Positions 8,617 through 18,101 are shown, numbered from the stretch's first letter. The stretch: 64,000 bases of DNA from CAZBSE01 sp964610385 (GCA_964610385.1 CAZSXW010000003.1:186001-250000); one strand, 5' to 3'. Notes: generated by a model not told the origin, from the sequence alone. Numbers and translations: made by a program.

Positions 8617-10182
8617 TTATTTTATTTTTATTTCTATATCATCACCTTCTATATATACATTGTTTGTGGTGATTCTGAATTTAATAGTGCTTTCTCCCGT
8701 ATCTATTATCTTAAGTCTCAATATCAGGTCTATCTCGCCTTCACCTTTTATCTTGTACTCATCGCTTACCCACATATAAATCCCATGGCTTATTCCGGGA
8801 TTCTGATCTATATATCCACCTGGCTCCACACCTACGAATTCTATGCTGTCGGGGAGTTCAAGCTCCAGTGAACTTATTTTAATATCCCGACTGTCATTAT
8901 TTTTTATGACGTACCTGACGGTGAATTCCTGACTAATCTTTTCCGGGTAGGGATCAGCTATACCTTTAATTTCAATATCAATAAGCTCCAGATAACCTGC
9001 ATAACTTTGGGGCGGAATACCACCAGCGAATTCTACCCTTTTTATATCATTAAGGTTTATAGTCCTGATATCTTCGATCCCGGTCCCGTATCTAACGGCA
9101 CCTCTATAGCCTGCTTCCGGGATCAAAGGCCATTTCTCGAGAGAGTTGTTGTCGTAAGGCCAGGCAAAGAATAAGACCTGGTTACCCAGATGTGATTCTA
9201 TATCTTTCTTAGACTGGATGAGTTCGTACATAAATTCATCATCTGAAGCAAGTCCCAGTCTGATGTGATTTACCGAGTGGGATTGGAATTCACAACCGTA
9301 ATCATACATTTCAATGATCTCCGGCCAGATAAGTATTGGTCGTTCGACATCAGTTCTGGGATTAAAAGATGTATTCATCTTTCGGTCTGTTTCGGAATCC
9401 CCTATGGCACCGGTGACCAGAAAAACTGTCATTTTATAATCATATTTTTTAAGTATCGGAAAAGCATTGGTATAAATATCCTGATACCCGTCATCGGAAG
9501 TTATGATTACCGCTTTTTCCGGCAGGGCCCTTCCATGATCAAGGTGGTCTAAAAGATCCATGAAGGTTATGGTCTCAAATCCAAAATTCTTAAGTGTACT
9601 GCAGAGAAAATCGAAATAACTGGTATAAAGCTCGTTTGGTATTTCTATCTTATCTTCTACACCATGAAGTCCTATTATGGGGATATAATGTCTTTCAAAT
9701 GTTTTGACACCATAAATCGATACACTATATTCAGAGAGTGTGAAAGGTCTAATATTATCAGAAGATATCTGCAGTCTGCACCAGGCATCGACATCTGATG
9801 AAATATCTTCTTTGACTTCTATGTCTGTGCTTAAGAATTCCTCTCCCCCGGCCTCGAGAGATCCGATTTGCCACCTATCTTTATCATCTGTTTTAAAATA
9901 ATCCGATAATATCAATTTTACCTCTATATTATCTTCCCGGCTCTCTCCATTATTGATAATATGCACTTTTACCTCAATAGGATCACCGGGGTAAATATCA
10001 TCTCCGTTGAGATCTGCAAGCTCTATAGTAGAACTGGAAAGTGAAGTCGCAGGTATTGTTTTATCGTCTGCCTGACCGGTAGCAGTAACGGTACAGGATT
10101 GACAGCAGACTACGAGAACTGTTATTAAAATAACAGAGATAAGCGATAATGGTATCCGGTATTTCTTTTCTATTGTTTTTAT
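8617..10182 (-). CDS. Secreted polysaccharide deacetylase (NodB domain) with a shared C-terminal domain; apparent AUA start
   Basis: NodB-type domain: ITSDDGYQD carries the metal/base aspartates and SHSVNH the HxxxH metal ligands. It is preceded by an Ig-like CARDB-like region and followed by a ~110-residue tail (SSLELELPDSIEFVGVEP, GIYMWVSDEY) shared with the DUF2723 protein at 4473-6374. The first conventional start is a GTG at 9964-9966, which would remove the export signal. The same frame continues upstream without a stop for 72 codons to an ATA at 10180-10182. That ATA lies 6 nt after an AAAGAGG ribosome-binding site and begins MKTIEKKYRIPLSLISVILI, a textbook signal peptide. I therefore start the gene at the ATA (521 aa). 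No ATG, GTG or TTG exists between. Confidence 0.8.
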   Translation of the reverse strand: MKTIEKKYRIPLSLISVILITVLVVCCQSCTVTATGQADDKTIPATSLSSSTIELADLNGDDIYPGDPIEVKVHIINNGESREDNIEVKLILSDYFKTDDKDRWQIGSLEAGGEEFLSTDIEVKEDISSDVDAWCRLQISSDNIRPFTLSEYSVSIYGVKTFERHYIPIIGLHGVEDKIEIPNELYTSYFDFLCSTLKNFGFETITFMDLLDHLDHGRALPEKAVIITSDDGYQDIYTNAFPILKKYDYKMTVFLVTGAIGDSETDRKMNTSFNPRTDVERPILIWPEIIEMYDYGCEFQSHSVNHIRLGLASDDEFMYELIQSKKDIESHLGNQVLFFAWPYDNNSLEKWPLIPEAGYRGAVRYGTGIEDIRTINLNDIKRVEFAGGIPPQSYAGYLELIDIEIKGIADPYPEKISQEFTVRYVIKNNDSRDIKISSLELELPDSIEFVGVEPGGYIDQNPGISHGIYMWVSDEYKIKGEGEIDLILRLKIIDTGESTIKFRITTNNVYIEGDDIEIKIK

Positions 10183-10291
10183 TTGAATCCTCTTTCTGAT
10201 TAATGGATTTAATCTTAATGACTTGATCCAGCTTTTATTTTCTTAATGTCTTAGTGAAATTTTAAGTATTTAACAAAATAATATCAAGGTG

Positions 10292-10322
10292 ATTGATAGG
10301 TGCGTAAGCAATACCTGTCAAT
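10292..10322 (+). promoter_or_regulatory. Stem-loop in the divergent intergenic region, possible structured leader
   Basis: ATTGATAGGT (10292-10301) pairs with ACCTGTCAAT (10313-10322) over 10 bp with one G-T pair; the loop contains a GC-GTAA-GC mini-stem with a GNRA tetraloop. It is followed by AGCGAAACGGCCGAAG (about 10325-10340), which is unusually GC-rich for this intergenic DNA. It lies ~120 bp before the 4-TM gene and ~110 bp from the deacetylase gene start. I could not match it to a riboswitch class I know. Either strand is possible. Confidence 0.35.
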
Positions 10323-10444
10323 TACAGCGAAACGGCCGAAGTTTAAATTTAGTTTTAAATAATCTGTCAAAATGGTATTATTTTTATTTAAAACGGGGAT
10401 TATTAAACAGAAATTACTTAAATTTTATGGTATAAGGAGTGGTC

Positions 10445-10951
10445 TTGAGAATCTTTTTAATAATATTTTCATTTGTAAATACACTTTTTTACATTTTGAT
10501 TTATTCTTATTTCGATAATATCCTGGGATTCTTTAGTGCAATAAGTCTTCCGTCGACCGTTTCGAATTATGTTAAGTTGCTCATGCTTCTGATTATAGGG
10601 TTTTGTATCGGCCTTACGGTAATGCTCATGTTAAACCTGAGACTAGGTAGAAGCTCTTTCAGTTTTAAGAACCTGTTATTGATAGGCACTGTTCCATTCA
10701 TATTTCTTATACTGTCGGAAGGCACTATAACAAATTTCATAGTGACCAGTTTGTTCAATTCCAGCAAAACAATAAGTGAGTTGATATTCTATCTCTTCTC
10801 AAGACAGACCATCTGGTGTTTGTGGCTTGGTTTTGCTATTGGTACATCAATAAGGGTAAGTTTTTCAAAGAGAGAATACAAGCATATATCTATCAGTGGT
10901 ACCGAGAAGGCAGATTCCAAGTCAAAAATCTTTAATGTATCTGATACATAA
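10445..10951 (+). CDS. Four-helix membrane protein of unknown function, copy 1 of a duplicated cassette
   Basis: 168 residues, four hydrophobic segments and a basic C-terminus; no family recognised. Start chosen at TTG 10445: an AAGGAG site ends 5 nt before it, whereas the in-frame GTG at 10439 overlaps that site. The choice also makes the N-terminus MRIFLIIFSF, matching MRIFLTVFSL in the paralog at 12934-13395. Other shared positions include NTxxYxxxxxYxDNIL, FSSxxTISxLIFYxFS and IWxLWLGxxxGxSxR. The gene faces the TolB-like propeller gene and overlaps its end by 20 bp, an arrangement repeated in the second copy, so the two products probably work together. Confidence 0.75.
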   Translation: MRIFLIIFSFVNTLFYILIYSYFDNILGFFSAISLPSTVSNYVKLLMLLIIGFCIGLTVMLMLNLRLGRSSFSFKNLLLIGTVPFIFLILSEGTITNFIVTSLFNSSKTISELIFYLFSRQTIWCLWLGFAIGTSIRVSFSKREYKHISISGTEKADSKSKIFNVSDT

Positions 10952-12719
10952 AGGCAGGATCGCTGTCATTGCCTGCAACATTGGTCAATTGATTAAGATC
11001 TGTACCATCCGGACTTACAATATATAAATCTTCCTGGCCACTGGTAATGCATTCAAAAGCTACCAGGGCATTATCGGGAGAAATAGCCGGGTGGCTACAG
11101 TCTGTAAGAGAGCCGCTTATTCTGTTAAGGTTTTCTCCACTGATGTCCATAGTATATATATAAGAATTATCATCTTCATAAACCGCAAAAACGATCATCT
11201 CTCCGTCTATAGAGACCGCAGGCACTCTTTGTCTCATTTTTATATCGGATATTTTTTCAATGTTGTCCCCGTCGTAATCCATTATATACAGGTCTTCATT
11301 TCCCACGGTCCCGGATTCGTAAATGACCTTATACTGAAAGGGGTGGCCGCAGGGGTGCCAGTCGGAGATACCGGAATTGAATGTCAGGCGTTTCATGTTG
11401 CTCCCGTCACTGCTTATTCTGTATATCTCCCAGTCTCCGTCCTGATATACCTCGAAGAAAATGAATCTGCCATCAAAAGACCAGGCAGGATAACCGCTGC
11501 GCCATGGATTTTGTGTAAGCTGAGTTTTTTCTGTTCCATCCCAGTTCATGACCATTATCTGCCAGATGCCGTTGATATCCGATGTGTAGGCGATCTTCTC
11601 ACCATCGGGAGATACGGCAGGGTAATTGTCATTACCCTGATTGTCTGTCAACTGTGTGAGTTCAGTTCCATCCAGGTTCATGCTGAATATATCTTCGTTG
11701 CCGTTTTTATCGGAAGTGAAGACTATTTTTTTAAGGGAATATTCTATATCAAGGCTTCGCGGTTTACCTTCAATTGCCCAGTTTTTATTTGTGGCCCATC
11801 CTTTTATCTCTATGGTCTGATCATCTAGTTCACAATCTTCTATAGAGACTATGGCATTGGATACCTTTTCACCCTCTATTTTAAAATCCCTCATACCCAG
11901 AGAATAATTCCCTGAGGTGGAAAATGAATACACATACAGGGTATTTTCACTTCCTTCTTCAAGACTGCTTCCATCGAAATAAAGGGAATAACCTGAATTG
12001 ATGTAATTTGCATTCCCGAAGGTATTGGCCACATCCGATCTTTCAATTCCATAATCTGCCTCGCCTAAAAATTCTCCGAAGTCCCTTGGACCGTTTAAAT
12101 ATACTTCAATTCTTTCCACCCCGGTATTATTTGAAGAATCAAAGTCCACCGACCAGCCGGATACTCTAATACTGGATTTGTCAGCTTCTTTTATAATTTC
12201 ATTTTGTGAGGGATCATCTATAGATAATTGTATATTCGTGGAATCTTCTGTCTCTCCCGGTATTGAAATTTTTTTTCGAGTATAATCCCAACCATATTCC
12301 GGTATTAGTGTGTAAATATAAAGGTAATGAATCGAACCCGGTTCGAAAACATAACCTTCATTATCAACAGCCAGAAGAAAACCTGATTCTGAAAAGTCCT
12401 CACCATAGATCATAAAAGCTTCTTCGGAAGTCATACCATATACTACATTCCCCAGGAAGATGCCGCTTTCCCTGCCGCTGTCAAGATATATTTCTATTTC
12501 GCTTATGGCTTCCGGATCGATTTCGACTTCAGGTTCATCTTCTTCGGTGTTTACTTCCGTATCTTCTTGGGTTACTGTGATATCCTGCTCTGTTTCGGGG
12601 GCCTCTGAAGACTCAGAGCCGGAGAAGATTTTAACTCCGATGTATTTTAAAACTATTATGCCGAAAAGGATTACCACTACCACAAATAAAATTATGATTA
12701 TTACTGTTACTGCTTTCAT
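10932..12719 (-). CDS. Membrane-anchored TolB/WD40-like beta-propeller protein, copy 1
   Basis: 595 residues. One N-terminal helix (about 2-30) is followed by an acidic linker. Then come two copies of a ~90-residue beta domain, each with an ExFLGxxxYG...SGx...YxY pattern (about 73-160 and 180-285). The C-terminal half (about 325-595) is a PF07676-type propeller, with repeats such as VFTSDKNGNEDIFSMNLDGT and SPDGEKIAYTSD. No enzymatic motif is seen. Such proteins bind ligands or partners at the cell surface. The paralog at 13410-15386 has the same domain order. Convergent with, and overlapping, the 4-TM gene. Confidence 0.8.
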   Translation of the reverse strand: MKAVTVIIIILFVVVVILFGIIVLKYIGVKIFSGSESSEAPETEQDITVTQEDTEVNTEEDEPEVEIDPEAISEIEIYLDSGRESGIFLGNVVYGMTSEEAFMIYGEDFSESGFLLAVDNEGYVFEPGSIHYLYIYTLIPEYGWDYTRKKISIPGETEDSTNIQLSIDDPSQNEIIKEADKSSIRVSGWSVDFDSSNNTGVERIEVYLNGPRDFGEFLGEADYGIERSDVANTFGNANYINSGYSLYFDGSSLEEGSENTLYVYSFSTSGNYSLGMRDFKIEGEKVSNAIVSIEDCELDDQTIEIKGWATNKNWAIEGKPRSLDIEYSLKKIVFTSDKNGNEDIFSMNLDGTELTQLTDNQGNDNYPAVSPDGEKIAYTSDINGIWQIMVMNWDGTEKTQLTQNPWRSGYPAWSFDGRFIFFEVYQDGDWEIYRISSDGSNMKRLTFNSGISDWHPCGHPFQYKVIYESGTVGNEDLYIMDYDGDNIEKISDIKMRQRVPAVSIDGEMIVFAVYEDDNSYIYTMDISGENLNRISGSLTDCSHPAISPDNALVAFECITSGQEDLYIVSPDGTDLNQLTNVAGNDSDPAFMYQIH

Positions 12720-12933
12720 TTTTATTGGTCTATAAATATCAAAGGTTTTATTTGAATGCTAAAGGCTTAAGAGTAATTAAGTTATATAATTTTAGAATTA
12801 TAAACATATTTTTAGGTTTTAAAGTATAACAGATTACAGGGTTAATTGAAATTAATATCTTTTTAAGCTAACATCTAATCATTAATTTTTACATGCATAT
12901 ATATATTAATTAGAATTGCTGGACAGGAAAAAA

Positions 12934-13395
12934 ATGAGAATTTTTTTAACAGTATTTAGCTTGGTAAATACAATTCTATACTACACTGCTTTTGCATACT
13001 ATGATAATATTTTGAATGCCTTTACCGGTTATAACCTGCCTGTCGGTCTCCTGATATTCCTCAAGTATTTTATTATTTTTGTAGTAGGGTTTATGATAGG
13101 ACTTTTGATAATCCTTTGCATGAAACCCAAAGCTAAGATGAATTATTTTGACCTAAAGGTGTTTTTAATAGTGGGTCTTATTCCAGCTTTTGCTTTAATA
13201 CTTAACGGTACCGGTGCCGTTAATCTTATGGTTACCAAACTATTTAGTTCGAACCAGACTATTTCGGACCTTATCTTTTACTTCTTTTCCAATAGTTATA
13301 TCTGGTCTTTATGGCTGGGAATCTCTGTTGGTTCATCTGTCAGACTGAGATTTGTGTCAAAAGATAAAAAGTTTAAACATCAGGTTATCGGTTAG
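12934..13395 (+). CDS. Four-helix membrane protein of unknown function, copy 2 of a duplicated cassette
   Basis: 153 residues from the ATG at 12934, which has an ACAGGA site just upstream; an in-frame TTG at 12916 has none. Clear paralog of 10445-10951 along its whole length (MRIFL start, YYDNIL, MVTKLFSSNQTISDLIFYFFS, WSLWLGISVGSSVR). It ends 14 bp before the end of the convergent propeller gene. No recognised family. Confidence 0.72.
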   Translation: MRIFLTVFSLVNTILYYTAFAYYDNILNAFTGYNLPVGLLIFLKYFIIFVVGFMIGLLIILCMKPKAKMNYFDLKVFLIVGLIPAFALILNGTGAVNLMVTKLFSSNQTISDLIFYFFSNSYIWSLWLGISVGSSVRLRFVSKDKKFKHQVIG

Positions 13396-13409
13396 CTGCG
13401 AAAAATCTA

Positions 13410-15386
13410 CTACTTGTAAAGGAAACTTGGATCTTCATCTATACTGGAAGAATTGGTTATATTTGTCTTTGCCCCGCTGGCAATATCTATTATAACGATG
13501 TCTTCTTTTGACCCTTTTTTCTCATCGTAAATAACATATTTATCATCGGGAGAGAATGATGGGTGCCCGTCCCAATCCGGATTAGAGGTAAGCTTGGTCT
13601 CATTTTGCCCGCTGTAGTCCATGATCCAAATATCACTGTTATTTCCGGAATATCTCATATAAGTTATTTTAGTACCATCATTTGATACATCGGGAACTCT
13701 CCTTCGGGGACCGCTTCCACCTATTTTTCTGATCCCCGAACCACTGTGATTCATGACATAAATGTTTTCCTTTCCCGTGACACCGGATTCATAGATTATC
13801 TCATATTTAAATGGATGTCCGTTAGGGTGCCAATCGTTATAGGTAGAATTAAAAGTCAGCCTTTTTTGTTCTGTCCCATCGCTTTTTATTCTATAGAGCT
13901 CCCAGTCTCCATTGATGTAAGCTTCAAAATATATATATTTACCGTCGAAAGACCAGCTCGGGTACCCGCATCGGAAACTATTATGGGTAATCTGTTTTTT
14001 ATTTTTTCCGTCCCAGTCCATTACCATTATTTGCCATATACCCCCGATATCCGAAGCATAGGCGATTTTACGCCCATCTGGAGATGCTTCCGGATAAAAG
14101 TCGCTCCCGGAATAACTGGTCAGCCTGGTGATACCTGTACCGTCAATATTTATGCTGTAGATATTTTTATTACCGTCCCTGTTGGAGGTAAATACTACCT
14201 TTTTTGTGCTGTATTCGTCTTCACTTTCGCTTTCAGAAGTCTCATCTTTAGATGCCCGTTTTTCTTCCAGATATTCATCCACAAGTTTTTTATCTGCAGC
14301 CCAGCCGGTGATCTCAATTATATTGTCCTGGGAGAGTTTTTCCTTATCGATATAAGCTTTAATCACTGCTTTTTCTTCCTTTTCCCCCGATAGGTAGATT
14401 TCTCTCTTTTCATAATTAAATGAATTGTCTGTCGAGCTGTACGAATATACGAACAGTGTATGCTTTGAGCCCGGTTCAAGGTCGATAGGCTCATCAAAGT
14501 TGAAGCCGCTTCTAAGGTAATTGAGATTGTCCAGAAATTCTGTCACATCATATCTTACAAGACCGTAATCGATGGTTCCTATGGACTTGCCATAATCTTT
14601 CGGTCCGTCCAAGTAGATCTTAATTTTTTCTATACCCGGGCTTTCTTCATTTCTTAAATCAACAGTCCAGCCATTGATCTGCTGAAGGTTTTCAGTTATT
14701 GATTTATCCTGGGGTTTATCTATAAATATGATTATGTCTCTTTCACATTCTTTCTCGCCGGGCAGTTTTACTTCTTCTCTGATATAATCCCATCCTGATT
14801 CAGCATTGTAGAAATATATATAAATATAATGGGTCGAACCAGGAAGGAAACCTGCATCATCATTTTTCCAGGTAAAAGTGAAACCTGTATTTTTAAACTC
14901 TTCTCCGTAGAGGTTATACGCCTCCATGGATTCCTTTCCGCAAGTTGTTTCACCCAGGTATATACCGTTCTCTATATCTCCATCCAAAAAGACTCTTATT
15001 GTATTATCTTCTATTGTTTCCTCCTCTTCTTCCTCTGCTTCTATGTCTTCTGCTTCCTCTTCGCTTTCTTCTTTATCATCCTGCTGGGTTTCCGTAGTTG
15101 TCTCATCATCAGAGGTTAAGTCGGTCTGTTCTTCTTCTGCTTCCTTGTTTTCTTCATCTTTTGCTCTTATGTTATCGATATCCGGACTGGAGACACCTTC
15201 CATATCATCTATTGTCTTTACTTCTGAATCGGGGGTAATATTTTTACTGTCTTCGATTTTTTCTTTCTCTGCAAGATTATATTCTTCCTCATTATCAATA
15301 TCTTTATTTATGCTGATTATAGTGATTCCAAATAGGGATGTAATTGCTAAGAAAAGAATTAGAAGTATTATTAATATAACTTTCAT
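13410..15386 (-). CDS. Membrane-anchored TolB/WD40-like beta-propeller protein, copy 2
   Basis: 658 residues with the same order as the protein at 10932-12719: N-terminal helix (about 2-26), linker, two ~90-residue beta domains (about 130-215 and 230-320, with YLGETTCG and KSIGTIDYGLVRYDV motifs), then a propeller from about residue 390 (VFTSNRDGNKNIYSINIDGT and further repeats). The linker (about 30-130) is much longer than in copy 1 and strongly acidic, mostly Glu, Asp, Ser and Thr, as in cell-wall-spanning spacers. Its low complexity explains a long serine-rich antisense frame. Probably an extracellular binding or scaffold protein. Confidence 0.8.
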   Translation of the reverse strand: MKVILIILLILFLAITSLFGITIISINKDIDNEEEYNLAEKEKIEDSKNITPDSEVKTIDDMEGVSSPDIDNIRAKDEENKEAEEEQTDLTSDDETTTETQQDDKEESEEEAEDIEAEEEEEETIEDNTIRVFLDGDIENGIYLGETTCGKESMEAYNLYGEEFKNTGFTFTWKNDDAGFLPGSTHYIYIYFYNAESGWDYIREEVKLPGEKECERDIIIFIDKPQDKSITENLQQINGWTVDLRNEESPGIEKIKIYLDGPKDYGKSIGTIDYGLVRYDVTEFLDNLNYLRSGFNFDEPIDLEPGSKHTLFVYSYSSTDNSFNYEKREIYLSGEKEEKAVIKAYIDKEKLSQDNIIEITGWAADKKLVDEYLEEKRASKDETSESESEDEYSTKKVVFTSNRDGNKNIYSINIDGTGITRLTSYSGSDFYPEASPDGRKIAYASDIGGIWQIMVMDWDGKNKKQITHNSFRCGYPSWSFDGKYIYFEAYINGDWELYRIKSDGTEQKRLTFNSTYNDWHPNGHPFKYEIIYESGVTGKENIYVMNHSGSGIRKIGGSGPRRRVPDVSNDGTKITYMRYSGNNSDIWIMDYSGQNETKLTSNPDWDGHPSFSPDDKYVIYDEKKGSKEDIVIIDIASGAKTNITNSSSIDEDPSFLYK

Positions 15387-15576
15387 AAAAATAAATTGTC
15401 TTTAATATTGCTACGTTTATGTTATGGTAGTATAAAGTTTTTATTAGTACAATTATAATTGAAAAAAACCAAAAAAATAAAATATATTCATTACGACAAT
15501 TTTATCCTGCAGTTTCAATTATATAAATAAAGTCGGTAAAATAAAAATATATTAGATTTATGGTGATTTTTTTAAT

Positions 15577-17031
15577 ATGAAAAGAGTACTTATAATAGGC
15601 ATGAGTCCCTTACCTTTTGAGAATGATAGGAAGGTATACGGAACAGGTATCAGGACCTGGCAGTTTATACTGCCCCTGCTGGAAAAAGGTTTCAGGATAT
15701 GTGTGTGTAATTACGCCATCCCTTCTGCATACCAGAATGATTTTAAGTCAATATTCAAAAAAAATCTCAGTAAAAGCTACGGATACCGTTTAGAGTACCA
15801 TATACTTAAAAAAGATGATTTTGAAAATATTGGACTGCTGTCAAAGATTTTTACCGAATTTAAGCCCGATTGTATAGTAGGCTGCACCTTTTATCCTTCT
15901 TATATTGCTTCCAGGATGGTTTATGATATGAAAGACAGAAATGTACCTTTTTGGGCTGATTTATTCGGTCATGTAATGGCGGAAGCACAGGCCAGGGCAA
16001 ATGTAGATAAGGATGACGACTGCCTGTTTCATTACTGGAACAGCGAATATAATATTGTTTCTAATGCAGATATATTTTCATGCGTGTCTTCAAGACAGCA
16101 GTATGCGCTGATAGGAGAACTTGGAGCAGTCGGGAGACTTAACAGATATACGGCGGGTTATGATTTTACCGACATAATTCCCTGTGGTATTCCCGGGGAA
16201 AAATACAGGCATACAAGAGATGTCATCCGGGGAAGAGACGGCGTAAAAAAGGATGATTTTGTAGTACTCTGGACAGGAGGATATAATACCTGGACTGATG
16301 TAGATACGTTATTTAAAGGTCTTACCCTTGCGATGTCAAAGAATCCGAAGGTTAGGTTTGTATCTACCGGAGGGGAGATCCCGGAACAGGATATAAAGAC
16401 TTATCCCCGGTTTTTATCTATGATAAACAGCAGCCCCTACAGGGATAGGTTTGTGATGAAAGGATGGATCAGGGGAGAGGATGTACCAAATTATTACCTG
16501 GAAGCAGATGTGGGTATAAATATAGATAAAGATATTTATGAAGTAAGGCTGGGCAGTAAAAACCGTATTCTGGACTGGTTGAGAGCAGGTCTATGTGTGC
16601 TGTCGTCCAATGTTTGTGAATTAACTGATTTAATAGAAAAGGAAAAGATCGGATATACTTTTAAACCTTATGATTATAAGGAGCTTGGCAGTAAAGTAAT
16701 TTATCTTGCCGGGCACCCGGATGAAGTAAAAAAGACTGCAGATGCAGGCGGGAAATACGGGCTGAAAAACTTTAGTTTTGACCGGACTACCCGGAAATTA
16801 CAGAAATGGGCAGCCAGTCCCTCATATTCTCCTGATAAAGGGAAGGAAAGAAAACTTTTTTTAAAGAGGGAAGAAGCAGTCAAAAATCTGGTGAAAATAA
16901 CTCTGGGGCAGAAAAAGATGATAGAGGAGAGAGACAGGCGCATATCAGAGCTTGAGGGAATAGTAAAGAAGAGTTTGATCTATAAGATATACAGTTATCT
17001 AAAAATCATTAAAAGAAAAATATCCCGTTGA
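15577..17031 (+). CDS. GT4-like glycosyltransferase with C-terminal coiled coil
   Basis: 484 residues. GT-B fold features: an N-terminal Rossmann half with a GTGIRTWQFILPLLEKGF acceptor-side pattern, then from about residue 210 a C-terminal half with VVLWTGGYNTWTD and GWIRGEDVPNYYLEADVGINID. The classical GT4 EX7E motif is weak (EVRLGSKNRILDWLRAGL at its place). The last ~60 residues are charged and heptad-like and may mediate pairing. First of a run of seven glycosyltransferase genes on the plus strand, preceded by ~190 bp of AT-rich DNA that presumably holds the promoter. Confidence 0.8.
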   Translation: MKRVLIIGMSPLPFENDRKVYGTGIRTWQFILPLLEKGFRICVCNYAIPSAYQNDFKSIFKKNLSKSYGYRLEYHILKKDDFENIGLLSKIFTEFKPDCIVGCTFYPSYIASRMVYDMKDRNVPFWADLFGHVMAEAQARANVDKDDDCLFHYWNSEYNIVSNADIFSCVSSRQQYALIGELGAVGRLNRYTAGYDFTDIIPCGIPGEKYRHTRDVIRGRDGVKKDDFVVLWTGGYNTWTDVDTLFKGLTLAMSKNPKVRFVSTGGEIPEQDIKTYPRFLSMINSSPYRDRFVMKGWIRGEDVPNYYLEADVGINIDKDIYEVRLGSKNRILDWLRAGLCVLSSNVCELTDLIEKEKIGYTFKPYDYKELGSKVIYLAGHPDEVKKTADAGGKYGLKNFSFDRTTRKLQKWAASPSYSPDKGKERKLFLKREEAVKNLVKITLGQKKMIEERDRRISELEGIVKKSLIYKIYSYLKIIKRKISR

Positions 17032-18101
17032 CCTTTATCCCGGTGTTGTCTTCAACTAACATGGTAAGGGTCATGACAGAAGATTATATGGGTACTGAAA
17101 GTTTAATAGTAATTGTAACCTATAACAGCCAGGATTTTATAGAAGATTGCCTCTGTTCGGTAGCGGGACAGAGCTATAATGATTGGTTTCTTGTAGTAGT
17201 TGATAATAATTCAAGTGATAATACCATAGCAAGAATAGAAGATTACAGAGATACCCGCCACGGGATCGATGAGAGTAATTTTAAGCTTATCGCTCTGAAG
17301 AAAAATCTCGGATTTTCAAGGGCAGTAGATTATGCGGTTTTCAACTTCATACAGAAGGAGAAGAAAGATCTTGAAAGGGACTTAAGATTTCTGGTTTTTT
17401 TAAATCCCGATATATATTTGAAAAAAGACGCTCTGCAGGAATTGATTTCAACTTTTGGAGCTGTCAGAGATCGGCACAAACAGTTTAATGAAACGGGTGT
17501 TGCAGGCGGGCTTATTCTTGATTATAAGAAAGATATAATACAGCATTTAGGGGGCAGAGTCGAAAATAATTTTATTACTTCCCATATTGGTCAGGGGAAA
17601 AAATATAGAAAGAATGAAAGCGAGAAGGACCGGTCGGCTCCGGTCGCCGGCATAAGAGATGCAGATTATGTTACCGGAGCTTTTTTTGCTACTGAATTTG
17701 AAGTCTTTAAGAGCATTGGAGGTTTAGATCAGGGTTACCGGCCTTTATATTTTGAGGAACTTGATTACTGCCTCAAGATCAAAAGAACAGGAAGAAAGGT
17801 GGCGGTAAACTATAATTCTGTCGCCAGGCATTTTGAGGGTGCTTCGGTAAAAAAATTCAGTAAAAATTTCTATAAGTATTACCACAAAAACAGGATTAGA
17901 TGTGCAGTTATAAATATGGGAATTCTTGATTTTTTAAGTAAGTTTATTCGCTCAGAACTGTCATGGTTAAGGAGAGATGCCACGGCTGAGCAGACAGCCC
18001 CCATTTTATATGCTTATTTTCTAAATCTTATGTTTTTACCCTATAATTTAGTAATTAAAATAAAAAATCATTTAATCTTAAATAAATTAGAGTTAAAATG
18101 A
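17028..18101 (+). CDS. GT2 glycosyltransferase (rhamnosyltransferase-like)
   Basis: GT-A domain with VIVTYNSQDFIEDCL, VVDNNSSDNT, LNPDIYL as the DxD region, then AGGLILDY, GAFFATEFEVFKSIGG and an ED-type FEELDYCLK motif, as in WbbL-like rhamnosyl and related transferases. The frame begins with TTG 17028 overlapping the upstream stop. Internal ATGs at 17061, 17073 and 17088 are possible true starts, and the conserved domain begins about residue 25, so the start is unsettled. Second gene of the glycosyltransferase run. Confidence 0.85.
   Translation: MTFIPVLSSTNMVRVMTEDYMGTESLIVIVTYNSQDFIEDCLCSVAGQSYNDWFLVVVDNNSSDNTIARIEDYRDTRHGIDESNFKLIALKKNLGFSRAVDYAVFNFIQKEKKDLERDLRFLVFLNPDIYLKKDALQELISTFGAVRDRHKQFNETGVAGGLILDYKKDIIQHLGGRVENNFITSHIGQGKKYRKNESEKDRSAPVAGIRDADYVTGAFFATEFEVFKSIGGLDQGYRPLYFEELDYCLKIKRTGRKVAVNYNSVARHFEGASVKKFSKNFYKYYHKNRIRCAVINMGILDFLSKFIRSELSWLRRDATAEQTAPILYAYFLNLMFLPYNLVIKIKNHLILNKLELK

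Noticed and set aside
14926..15405. Serine-rich 159-residue frame on the plus strand
   Set aside because: It is the complement of the acidic Glu/Asp linker of the propeller protein; low-complexity shadow.
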